From: Moniliella sp. 'wahieum' | Lineage: Eukaryota > Basidiomycota > Moniliellomycetes > Moniliellales > Moniliellaceae | Direction of reading: 5' to 3' | Assembly (NCBI GenBank): GCA_003971905.1 | Contig: RSEE01000020.1 | Location: 558,001 to 622,000 of the forward strand | DNA: 64,000 nucleotides | Shown: positions 33,072 through 43,529 of the stretch, piece after piece | Numbering within the stretch: position 1 is the stretch's first letter | Layout: every line of letters starts with the position of its first letter | Notes under the pieces: model-generated | Databases searched by the model: none | Told to the model about the DNA's origin: nothing | The model's input: the letters and a program-made list of their open reading frames with translations, nothing else | Made by a program: the position numbers and the translations under genes

Positions 33072-33859
33072 TGCGAGAACCAAATGGACATGCATTGCGC
33101 GATGAGGATGAGTATAGGTTTGGTGGCAGTCGGCAGTCGTCAGTAGCCAGGCCATAGGGTGGTGCGCATCCTGGACCCATCAGCCTGAACCTCTCGAGAC
33201 GTGCGTGAGATGGGGCGATGGGCGGCGCTTTGATATGACGCGCATGCGCACATAAGCTTCTTTTGCGGGCAAACGTGCCAGGTGACGGATGACTACCATG
33301 CGTCCCACGCGCAGGGGCATGGCCGAAGCGAAGGGGCGGTTATGGAGCAAGAGGCCAGACGGTGAGGCATGGGTTGCAGCCCCAAATGGCTGTCGCCACA
33401 AGCGTCGGGTTTCTGCCACCTGCCTCCCCAGCCCCACTCCGCTTATCCAGCCTATCTACCCATTTTCCAATCCCGCCATTACCCATGTTTCCATTTTTCA
33501 CACCCGCCCGTGCAGCAACGCAGACTTCGCCAACCACGTGGCAACCATCGGCCAAAAGAACACGAGCCATCCGGTGGCTCAACCGGGGCCAAGCCGCAAC
33601 AGACCAGGCCAAGGTCCGGTGGTCCCCTTGTGTGTAAATATAGCGGCCCTGGGCCTTATTTTTGGCCCTCAGGCCTTGGGCCACGACGCAGTCGCAGTCG
33701 CAGTCGCACAGTCGCAGCCGCAGCCCCTGCGCCATCACGCACCATGCAGCAGGCCCAGGCCTGCTCATCGAGCTCATCCATCCTCTCTCGTGCCCTCTGC
33801 CTCACCAGGTCAAAACACGACAGCATGCTGGGCATCTTGGCGCCCCCACCTCCACCACC
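33072..33859. other. Intergenic and leader of copy B
   Basis: About 790 bp. Near 33690-33725 a short CAGTCG/GCAGTC repeat occurs. The last 80 bp resemble the leader of copy A (TCTCTCGTGCCCTCTGCC...CACCAGGTCA). Long overlapping frames here show no family signature. Confidence 0.5.
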
Positions 33860-34640
33860 ATGATCATGGACGTCGCACCGAATCCGACTACCTCCCCCAC
33901 GACGGACACAGAGGCACAGGTATCTCAGTATCCAACGTACTAGCTGGGCCACCAAGCGCGGGCTGGCCGGTGCAGCAGCGGTCAAAACCGTCGGTCTGCT
34001 CGCCTCCATCGTTGGGTCAGCATCCTTCTTTGCAGAGCGCCTGCTCTGGGGGCGTTTTCGATGGCAGCGCTTATGCTCGACTTGCTTCGGACGGTAGCCA
34101 TATTGAACTCTAGTCTGGACCGTAGCCTCGTACCCTCAACCCGCGCCGCCGATGAATTTGCCGAGTTCGTGCAGATAACCACCTTTTTGGAGGTTGTCAT
34201 TGGTACGTAACTTCTCCTCCATCCAATCCAGATTCTGACCGACTTCTAGTCTTCGTTGGCGGCCTGGTCGTCATCACCGTATCCTCCCCGAAATGTGCGT
34301 GTCTTCCTCAATGATCTCGCGCCCTACTAACTCTTTAATTGTGGTAGCCTTGAGCCCCGAAACGGCAAGATGCGTGGTCATGATAGCCACATGGTACTGT
34401 GCTTCACTGATGCTGGTGGACTTTCTGCTCGTGCTATTCTTCCGTGTGTTTGATCAGGCAGGTTCGGAAGAAGGTACTCATGCTCTGCGCCCGTGGAACG
34501 GAGGCGGCCCGGCACCCGCGCCTGAGAGCGAGCCGTTGCTGGATGCGGATGTAGAAGCTCACGCAGCTGACGCTGGACCCAGTTCTGCCCCGCCTCCATA
34601 CGCTGGTTGGTACAAACCATTTCGGCCGTACAAGGTCTAA
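33860..34640 (+). CDS. Four-helix membrane protein with LL and PPxY tail, copy B
   Basis: Tandem paralogue of copy A in the same orientation, about 3.3 kb downstream beyond the transposon-derived gene. It has the same layout: a Thr/Pro-rich start, helix 1 (GAAAVKTVGLLASIVGSASF), helix 2 (FSMAALMLDLLRTVAILN), TFLEVVIVFVGGLVVI, and VVMIATWYCASLMLVDFLLV. The tail ALRPWNGGGPAPAPESEPLL continues DADVEAH and SSAPPPYAGW and ends FRPYKV. Introns 34203-34249 (47 nt) and 34295-34347 (53 nt) keep position, phase and donor type (GTACGT, GTGCGT) of copy A. The 3' flank is also alike for about 150 bp, so the duplication unit included the 3' untranslated region. Frame breaks near 33935 and 34045. Role unknown. 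Confidence 0.75.
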
Positions 34641-35178
34641 GGGCGCCGTTTCCCCATATTCTGTCTTTTTGGCCTTGTTTCCTGAATCATTTCTACTTGT
34701 GCTCCGCCTCCATACCCCGGGTCGCACGTATCTCCGCCTCCAAGTCTAACAGGGCCGTGGTTCTACCTTAACTCTTCCCTTGCTGCCTGAATATTTCCCC
34801 CGTAACGTTTGCCATGGTCGGTGTCAATGCCATCTACCCCTCCATGTCCAATTGAAAGCCGCGTTTCACCAGGGCGCCATCATCATCATATTTCCTCCCT
34901 AGAAGGATAGGCTTTTGTAGTCCCATCGCCTCAGCCACGCCCGCCCCCAGCTGAGGTCCTTCCTTCTACTATTACGGAAGCCTACTATGCATTGCACAGA
35001 CATCCCAATTCTCTAGCGTCCCCGACGTGATCAGGACTCGTTAGGGGAAAAGTCTCGCAGGATGTCTGCATGAGACCCAGGAAATGAAGAGGGAGAGACA
35101 TCGAGGCCATCTCATGCCCGAATGCGAGACCCGGGAAGGAGCCACCAAGTATGGTCATAACGATACCACAGAAAATGC
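34641..35178. other. Convergent 3' region between copies B and C
   Basis: About 540 bp. The first 150 bp match the 3' flank of copy A. Nothing else recognised. Confidence 0.5.
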
Positions 35179-35994
35179 TTATGCGGCAGGGCAAGAGAGA
35201 CACCGTAGGACTATGGCCCCGTTAGCACCGGACGGCGGAGAGGGAGATGCCTGGGACCCGGTGTATGGAGGCGGGGCAGAACTCAAGGCTGGGTGGGCCG
35301 TGTGAGCTTCTACATCCGCATCCAGCAACGGTTTCGGGCGCGGGTGCTGGGTCGCTTCGTTTGAGGGGACGCAGAGCATGAACTCTTTCTTCCGCACTGG
35401 TCGTATCAAAAAGACGGAAAAATCGGACGAGCACCCAGTTCACCAACATCAACGAAGCACAGTACCATATGCTTACCGTGGCTGCCCAGCACCCTGCGTT
35501 CAAGGCTGCCTAGGACTCAGTAAGGCACAGAATAAAACAGGGAGACATGCACCATTGGAGGGGGTGTGCAAGGCGACAATTGCACTGCCAACGAAGACTG
35601 TAGATAGAAACACGTCAGAATCTTAATAAGATGGGGGAAAGGGGATACGTACCAAACAAAGTCTCGAACATGACGGTCAGGAACCCCATCGTGACGAGGC
35701 TTTGGACGGGGTCGATGTTGGAATGGACACGACCTCGAGCGGCACTCCACATGGCCATCGTTATCGCCAAGTCGATTATAAATGTTTTCTGAGAAAATGT
35801 ACCGAGAGCAGACGTATCGCCGAAGATGGATACCTCCCAGAAGATGGAGACGATCAGACCGATGACCTTGATCGCTGTGGCAGTTGCCAGCACTTGGTGG
35901 CCCAGCTGGGACACCGGTACGGAGACATCCGTGCCTCTGTATCCGACGCGGCGACGGGCGGGGAGGGAGTCGGGGGTGATGAGGTGGCGGTCAT
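35179..35994 (-). CDS. Four-helix membrane protein with PPxY tail, copy C
   Basis: Inverted, more diverged paralogue. It starts MTATSSPPTPSPPVAA at 35994, then reads VSQLGHQVLATATAIKVIGL and VSIFWEVSIFG (helix 1), FIIDLAITMAMWSA (helix 2) and VQSLVTMGFLTVMFETLFG. After an intron (35598-35652, GTACGT donor as in A and B) and a second one near 35510-35560 comes SIWYCASLMLVNWVLVRFF (last helix). The tail reads PLLDADVEAH and SSAPPPYTGSQASPS, running to a stop at 35179 with a longer, unrelated end. The acidic residue before the LL lies at a frame break (near 35325) and cannot be read with confidence. Divergent from VPS33, with only 226 bp between the starts. Confidence 0.72.
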
Positions 35995-36220
35995 GGTGGT
36001 GGTGGTGGCATGATGTCCAGCATGCGCCCGCCCTTTCGCAGGATCTGAGGGGGGGATGGACGTTGAACTTGTGTTCGGCTACGCTGTCTCGCGCGCGTCA
36101 CCGCGTCACCCGTCAGTACGTTGACCGGTTGCCATTGGTCATTTCAATTCCTGGGCGGGTGCGCGCACCACACCCATCTGCGTGCCTTGGCCCGCCCACC
36201 TCCGCTTCGCCGCCATCGTC

Positions 36221-38695
36221 ATGGCCGTCGCCGCCGCTGCTGCTGCCACCGCCACCTCGTCCCCCATTCCCTCCCTCGATCCTGCATCCGCAGATGCCGC
36301 TGGCACCCCCATCTCCACCGCCCTCACCCCCACAACCTCCACCAGCGATCCTGGCGCATGGCAGGGTCTCGACACCTCTGCCCTCCCTGCTCTCGCCCGC
36401 GCCAGCCTGCTGAGCCTCCTCGATGCGGCCCCTGGTGCCGCTGATGGAGATGGTGTTTCTCTTCCTCGATCCTGCCATTGCCGCTGCGCTGGGACTGCTG
36501 GTCGATGTCGCTTCTCTGCGCCAACATCGCGTCGAGCGCATGTTTTGGCTCGACGATCCGCCCCTGCCCCCGCCTACTACCCAGGAGACGGCGTGGCGCA
36601 CTCGTCTCCGGCCCCTCTCTGCTCCTACCCGCAGCATCGTCTATATCTGCCGTCCTGATCACCGATGGATGCACGTTATCGCCGGCCACATCCTTGCCGA
36701 CGTCCACGCTTCGGCCAGTGGTGCCCCAGGCCCCGCCCAGCTCAACCACAACTACACCCTTCTCTTTGCCCCCCAGCGCACCGAGATCTGCCTTACCGCT
36801 TTGGCTGGGGGTGGCCTGGCTCCCGACAGCGATCCTCGATCGGAGGATGCCTACCGCCCCTCGGTTCTGCCCTACCTCACCATCCACGATTTTGCCCTGG
36901 AGTTTGTGCCTCTGGCGCCAGACCTGTTGTCGCTGGAACTACCGCGGGCATGGCAGGAACTGTACATTGATGGACTCACATCCAGTCTTTTGCCTCAGCC
37001 CAGGCATTGATGACGCTGCAATATGCCTATGGTTTGTTCCCACGTATCATGGGCAAGGGTGACTTGGCTGAACGATTGGCGTCCATGCTGCTCACTCAAC
37101 GCGAAGAGCAACTTTCTTCCGATCCAACCTCCCCCTCGCTCACCACGTGCAGCCAGGACTTGGATGCGCTCATCATTATTGACCGTGCGGTGGACCCGGT
37201 GACGCCGCTGTGCACCCAACTCACGTACGAAGGCTTGATGGACGAACTTTTTACCATCTCTGCTTCCCATGTGGAAATCCCGGACCCGGATGCACCGACG
37301 TCGGCCCCAGCGTCCACTACGCCAGTGGTTCCATCGTCTCAGCGCCGCTGGGGGCCGTGCCCAGTCTCGTCTCGGGGCCCAGCAAAAAACATCATCTGAG
37401 CACGGCCAAGGACCCCTTGTATCACATCCTGCGCGATGCCAACTTTGCAGTGGTTGGTCCCCTGCTCCATGAAGAGGCTGTCAAGCTCAATGCCGAATAC
37501 GAAAGTCGGCGCACCTACTCTACCCAACAACTTCATGCCTTTGTCCGCCGTCTCCCCGCGCTCGAGGCGCGCAGGGCAAGCACCACCATGCACACCCATG
37601 CCGCGGGGCTCATCTTGGCTACCTCGCGGGAACCCGAGTTTGTACGAGCCCTCGAGACGGAACAGGCTCTTGTGGCGGGGGGGGGGACGATGCTGGATCC
37701 AAAGTAGAACGAGCCGTGTTGGAATCGGCACTGGCGACTATTTCCGACATGATTGATGCTCGAGAAAGTTTGGTTCGGGTGGTCCGGTTGCTATGCTTGG
37801 CCAGCCTCACCACCTCGGGCTTGCCATCCGCTCAGTTTGATACGTTCCGTGCGGACATTTGCCAAGTATATGGGTATGAGGCGCTTCCTCTTTTGCTGCG
37901 CCTCGAACGGGCTGGCTTGCTACGTCGTGCGGCGGGAGGGTACAGTCCCAAAGCTGGCTTTGCCGCCAACCTGGGCTTGGGGCTGGGCGCTTTGAGCCTC
38001 GGTCTGGCCAGTCGCAAGCCTGTTGCCCATGCTCCATCGGCCAAGGTGGGCGACGAGCCCGACTTGCCCGCGTGCCCCTTTGCCCTGGCACGAAGACCGT
38101 TCAAGTTGATCAACGAGGAGGTGGACGAGTCGGATCCCAAAGACATTGCCTATGTCCATTCGGGCTATGCGCCTCTTTCTGTCCGTCTCGTCCAGGCTGC
38201 CGGGATGAAACAGGCCTTCCTCTCCCGCCCGACACAACGGTACCCGCACAAGGCCCATCGGTACATTGGATGGCAAGGCTTCGAAGATATCCTCCACGCT
38301 CTCCCCGGTAGCGTGGTCGACTTGGTTCAACCTGCCACCCCACCATCACTCAGCTTGGACACCGACTCGGTCCCGGACGGGCCGATCGAGGGCCCGATGG
38401 CTCAACCTGCGACTGCAGCCACGCCACCGCCTCCTCTCCCAGGCGGGTCGAGCGAAGGAGCGCAGCACGTGCGTACCACCGTCGTCTTTTTTGTGGGTGG
38501 CGTGACCTACGCCGAGGTGGCGGCGCTGCGGTTCATGTCGCGTCACTTGACCGACCGCAAATTCCTCATCGCCACCACCAATATACTTCTGGCCCACGCA
38601 TCGTCCACAGCGCCGACGCGCTCGGCGCTGCTGCCCGCCTCACTTGGCTGCTTCAGCGACACCGTAATGCTATGGTTGTGTTTCCTTCTTGGTGA
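36221..38695 (+). CDS. VPS33: Vacuolar SM protein Vps33 (HOPS/CORVET)
   Basis: Sec1/Munc18-like subunit of HOPS and CORVET that templates SNARE assembly at vacuole and endosome. Start 36221 (MAVAAAAAATATSSP; an in-frame ATG at 36182 is possible). Signatures in order: MVFLFLDPAIAAALGLLVD, VYICRPDHRWMHVIAGHI, FALEFVPLAPDLLSLEL, ALMTLQYAYGLFPRIMGKGD, the SM block IDRAVDPVTPLCTQLTYE, DANFAVVGPLLHEEAVKLN, YVHSGYAPLSVRLVQ, VVFFVGGVTYAEVAALR and KFLIATTNIL. The C-terminus AMVVFPSW is followed by TGA 38693-38695. No intron seen in about 2.5 kb. Frame breaks near 36430, CC 36982-36983, near 37300, near 37690 and GG 38591-38592; one base restores the family sequence in the clear cases. About 820 residues, longer than most family members because of low-complexity inserts. 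Confidence 0.93.
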
Positions 38696-39383
38696 TGGTG
38701 GTGGTATTGGGGGGGGGGGGGGGGGGGTTGGATGAAAATCAATTATCGTCCTCAACTGTACCCTCATATCTCGCTGCGCTCGACAAGGGCCCAATCAGGG
38801 CCAATCTACAAGGAAGCTAACACAGTTGGTCGCAACGTCTTGTTGTAGTTGGTACTTCGTTTCGTTTGGGGGGGCGGTCAGAAGGGTCGACGGTAGCCTG
38901 GGCCCCGCCAGTTTGGTTTTCAACAGCGCAGGAGGCGCTAACCAAGTGGACGCCATGCTATCACGACAACACGTTTGGCCGCTGGAAAGAGAGCAGAAAC
39001 ATGGACTTTCCATGCGTGTGCCGTGCATCCATTCTCGCTGGGGTCGATGCGGGACTGCCTAGCGGGCGGCAGAGGCGCCTGTGTCCGGCTGGCGAGGCCG
39101 CTGGCCTCCCAAGGTAGGGGCGCGGGGGCGCGGGATGGTGTGGCTGCGTGAGGGGGCAAGCGAGATGGATTTGAAATCGTCGCGCCCATGGCCCAGCCTG
39201 CCGCGGCCCAACCGCTCGGCCGCAACCAGGAGCTGTGCAGCGCAGCCCCCATCCACGACCCCAGCCGCCATTTCAAAAGTGCAAACGCCAACGCGGTTGT
39301 TGGCGGCTGCCGCTGACCTAAGGCCTACCTAAGGCCCAACCCACCATCCTGCCCTGCTCCACCACCACCACCCCCACCACAGG
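38696..39383. other. Intergenic VPS33-GEM1
   Basis: About 690 bp in the same-strand gap. A run of about 17 G lies at 38710-38727. The last 300 bp should be the GEM1 promoter. Small frames have no family signature. Confidence 0.5.
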
Positions 39384-41556
39384 ATGCCCAAGGACCTGCG
39401 CATCGTCCTTGCGGGCGATGCATCGGTGGGCAAGTCGACACTCATCACGTCTCTGGTCAAAGGCACCTATGTCCCTCATGTGGCCTCTGTGTTGCCTCCC
39501 GTCGCCTTGCCCGCCGAAGCGTCGCCAGCCGAGGTGACGACCACCATTGGGGACACCTCTTCCTCGCCCGAGGCGCGGGCGCAGCTCGAGGCTGAGCTCA
39601 GGAGGGCGCATGTCATTTGCCTTGTGTATGCGGTGGACATGCCTTCTTCCTTTGAGCGGTTGGGTACCTTTTGGCTCCCCTACCTCCGCTCTATTGGCGT
39701 CAACGTCCCCGTTGTCCTGGTCGGCAACAAGATTGATCTTCGGGTGGCCGATGCGCCCGAGGATGCGTTGGAGCATGACCTGGCGCCGCTCATGCTCGAC
39801 TTTAAGGAGATCGAGTCGTGTGTGGAGTGTAGTGCCAAGCTGCTGCTCAATGTGAGCGAAGTGTTTTATTTTGCGCACAAGGCTGTCCTGTACCCTACCG
39901 CTCCGCTGTACGACAATCGCCACCACACGCTCAAGCCCGCTGCCACCTCGGCCCTGAAACGGATCTTTCAGCTTTGCGATTTGGACAAGGACGGCTTGTT
40001 GAACGATTCGGAGCTCAACCTGTTCCAACAGAGGTGCTTTGGTGCGCCGCTTCAACCCCAAGAGCTGGCAGGGATCAAGGAGGCCATCACACATGGCGCC
40101 CGTGCCATGGGCTGGAGCGAAGAGGAAGAACCCCCGACCGGATCTGCGTCGGGTTCCGACACCAACCCTCATGTGCAACGGGAAGGGATGACTCTCCCGG
40201 GCTTTCTGTACCTGAGCACCCTCTTCATCCGGCGTGGCCGCTTGGAGACGACCTGGACGATTTTGCGTGCGTTTGGGTACGGCTCGGACCTGGAGTTGGA
40301 GGAAGGGTTTGTGTCTCCCCCCTTTGAGGTGGACCCGACCACGAGTGTGGAACTCAGTCCCAATGGGTACCAATTCCTCACCGATATCTTTGAGGCGCAC
40401 GATGCCGATCGCGATGGTGCCTTGTCTGACACGGAGCTCGCCGCTCTCTTTGCCACTGCACCGGGTGGCCGGCATCCTTGGCACGGGACGGGCTTCCCCC
40501 AAGAAACCACCACCACCAACGATCTGGGTGCGGTCACGCTCCAGGGCTGGCTGGCCCAGTGGAGCATGACCACCCTTCTGGACCACAAGGTCACGCTGGC
40601 CTACATGGCCTACTTGGGTTACCCCTCTTACACTGCCCTCACTGGCAAAGGAGATACGTCTACTATGGATGCATCTCCTTGGGACGGTGGGGGCAGCTCG
40701 GCGTTCGCTGGCGAAGCCGAATGGCCCGATACGAGGAGTGCGCTACAGGTAACCAACCCTCGGCGGGCGGACCGGAAAAAGAAAGGGAGGGTACAGCGCA
40801 ACGTGTTTCTTGCTTACTTGGTGGGCGGACCTGGAAGCGGGAAGACAACGTTGCTCCGTGCGTTGCTCGGAAAGAAATTCAGCAACGCGCTCCCCTCGCA
40901 CCGACCCACGTCGGCCGTCAGCGCGGTGGAATACAAGGGCGCAGAAAAGTACCTCGTCCTCCACGAGGTGGGAGGGGGGGAACAGGAGGCACTCAAGACC
41001 TACCGCGCTTAGCAGCCGCCGACGTCATCGTGTTGTGTACGACAGCTCCGACACCACCTCTTTCTCCCACGTGGCCAACGTGCGACAACGGCTCGGCTCC
41101 TCCTCTTCCTACACGGGCACTGGGTACCTCTTCACCCACATCCCGTGCCTCGTTGTTGCCACCAAGGCCGATCTGGACTTGGCTGTGCAACGACACGCAG
41201 TCCAGCCCGACGTGTACTGCCGCACCAAGCTGGCACTCAATATCCCAGGTCTCGGCGCCGGGCCACTTCATGTGTCTGCGAAAGAAGACCAGCTTGCGGA
41301 CCTGTTTGGGCGGATCGTATCGATTGCAGTGGATGCTCGAGGAGCCATTGCCGGTGGCCCCCGCGCCGAGTCGGCACTAACGGGTCTGACGCGGAGGCGA
41401 TGGTGGATTTACGTCTTAACCGTCTTGGGTAGCTCGGGGGGACTACTCTTCCTCGCAAAGAGGATGGGCCTCTTTTCCCTTGACCGCCCCACACGCCCCG
41501 CGCAATCTTGGCTGCCCTTTAGCTTTGGTGCGGCGGGGGGTAGGACGGATCTTTAG
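39384..41556 (+). CDS. GEM1: Mitochondrial Rho GTPase Miro/Gem1
   Basis: Outer-mitochondrial-membrane GTPase with calcium-binding EF hands that supports mitochondrial distribution and, in fungi, ER-mitochondria contact function. GTPase 1 starts at once: LRIVLAGDASVGKSTLI (P-loop), DTSSS switch II, VLVGNKIDL. EF hand 1 is DLDKDGLLNDSEL (about residue 199) and EF hand 2 is DADRDGALSDTEL (about 343). Linker helices and GTPase 2 follow, with LVGGPGSGKTTLLRALL and VVATKADLDL, then a C-terminal tail anchor WWIYVLTVLGSSGGLLFLA and a short basic end. Uninterrupted up to 41012. Two breaks, a single G at 40997 and TT at 41033-41034, flank the GTPase 2 switch region; adding a base at each gives LPRLAAADVIVFVYDSSDT. 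About 725 residues, slightly longer than usual. No introns. Confidence 0.96.
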
Positions 41557-43529
41557 AGAAGGCGAAGGGGGGGTCGTTGGGAACACTACTCGTTACCGCA
41601 TTGCACACTTTGTTCTTCGACAGCGTAGTCGTAGGTATCAAGCTGATACTTTTTTGTACCTATCAACTTGGTCCTTGTGAGTCACGGACCTCGCCTCCGT
41701 CTACCTGCCTGAGCTTAGCCTGTTTTCAGAGGACCGTTGTCGGGACAACTACTAACCCCTCGACTGTAGCGACAGGTTGGCTGCGCGTGACCAGCACCGA
41801 GTCTTGCACTTCCCTGCATCCCCTCTGCACAAGCCGCGAAGACAAGACAACACTACATCAGACAACGTCACAGCCTGTGCGTATGGGAGGCTACGCGTGC
41901 TGCCTTTCCATTCGCGAAGTAGTCTGTGGATGATCATAGGATGGATGGGGGTGGGCAGTTCCTCCTCCTGTGACCCTGAGGAAGATAGAAGGGCGCAGCT
42001 CGCGCAGCTCTAGTTGAAGTTGGAATAAAGACAGGCCAAAGTGACACCCGGTCACGTGCTTGGCGATACCAAGCCATGCTTAAAGGTTGGACTTGCCGCA
42101 GTAGAGTAGACGCTGGACACTGCCCAGGTGCTGGGGTGAAAACGCAGTGACCAGCACCACCTGGATACGCATATGAGCTGGGATCCTACAGGCCCCCAGC
42201 CCATCGACCACCACCAGCCCTCCACCCTCTGTCCCAGCCAATCTGCACTCCACCCGGTGCATCTCGGGTGCAACCACTCACCATGCCGCCCTATTTCTCT
42301 CGCCTGATCGTGCCGTGATGCCTTCGTGGTGGTAGAGGACAACGTGCGACCATGGACAACTCCGGGTACAGAGTGGCCAGCCGTGTCCCGCCTCGTCTTT
42401 CTGGGAAACACCTGCCTCCTACCGCATTGACCTCATCTACTCTGCATCTTGCTTTCCAAACTGAACCCCTTGCTTGTCACGCGACCTCTGCGTTCCATCC
42501 GTTGTCTCCTTCACTCTATCCCCTTGGCCGACAGGGCAGGCTGGTAGTGAGCCCAGTATGTCCCATTTCCGTACTTGCTTCCCGCTTGCCCATCTGACCT
42601 GGTTCTCTTTGTCAAGAATGCTGGTTGCTCTTGGGCACTCGATCAACCCCAAGGCCATTTCCTGTTTTGCTAGTCCAACCTTGCAGTGACGTCTACCCGC
42701 CCGACATGCCTCCCCACCCAACTGTTCTCCCCAGCCCGGGATACGCGGAAGGTTCGCGATAGGTACGTCTATTCTTGCTGTCCACCAGTTGGGATGCTGA
42801 CTCTCTTGTCTGCTTGCCACAACGGTCCATCGAGTGCTCCTACGCGCTTAGTGCTTCCATCCATGGCACACATGGCAGTAGTGTCGGTGGGGGCACGCGC
42901 TGAGCCGGCGGGCAGGGAAGGGCAGTGATGGGTGGGAGCGGCTACTGCGCTAAAGCCGGTCGTCTGGGGGAGGGAGGTGTACTGGGTGGCATGGCATGGG
43001 AGGGGAGGGGAGGAGGGAGCCGAGCTAAAGCCACTGAAGCGCATTCAGCGCTTTTGGCTTAAGCACTTGGCCGCTGGGGTTGACTCTACTTGGACTGGAC
43101 GTGGGGTAAGCCAGGGTAATCAGCGGCCGACAAAACCAAAAGCCGCCCGGGGGCGGAACTGCTGACATAAGCCCAGGAGGTTGGCTGGGGCTGCGCCTGG
43201 GGCGAAAGTGATGAGGCAGACTGGCGCCGCGCGGCAGAGGTGATGGTGCGGTGGCCGACACTGGGCTGGCGCGTGCGGGCGCGGCGGGCGACGAGCTGAG
43301 GGCGCGGCGGGAGGGCGTGTGTTTTTTTCTTCTTTTTTTCAGGGGGAGGCCGACGCGGGTGGTTGCCGCTTTCCCGCGCATCCACCCACCCCACCCCCGT
43401 CTCCGGTCGTCTGGTCCGTTTGCCCGCTCCCGTCCGCGCTCCTCGGCCCCCGCCCCCCCCGCCACGCCACGCCGTCTGGGCAAGTGAGTTGCGCCTGCAC
43501 TGGCCTATGCGCATGCCCCTGCCCAGGCC
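41557..43529. other. Intergenic GEM1-EPL1
   Basis: About 2 kb of moderately GC-rich DNA without a supported gene. The last 300 bp, C- and T-rich with a poly-T tract near 43320-43340, look like the EPL1 promoter and leader. Confidence 0.5.
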
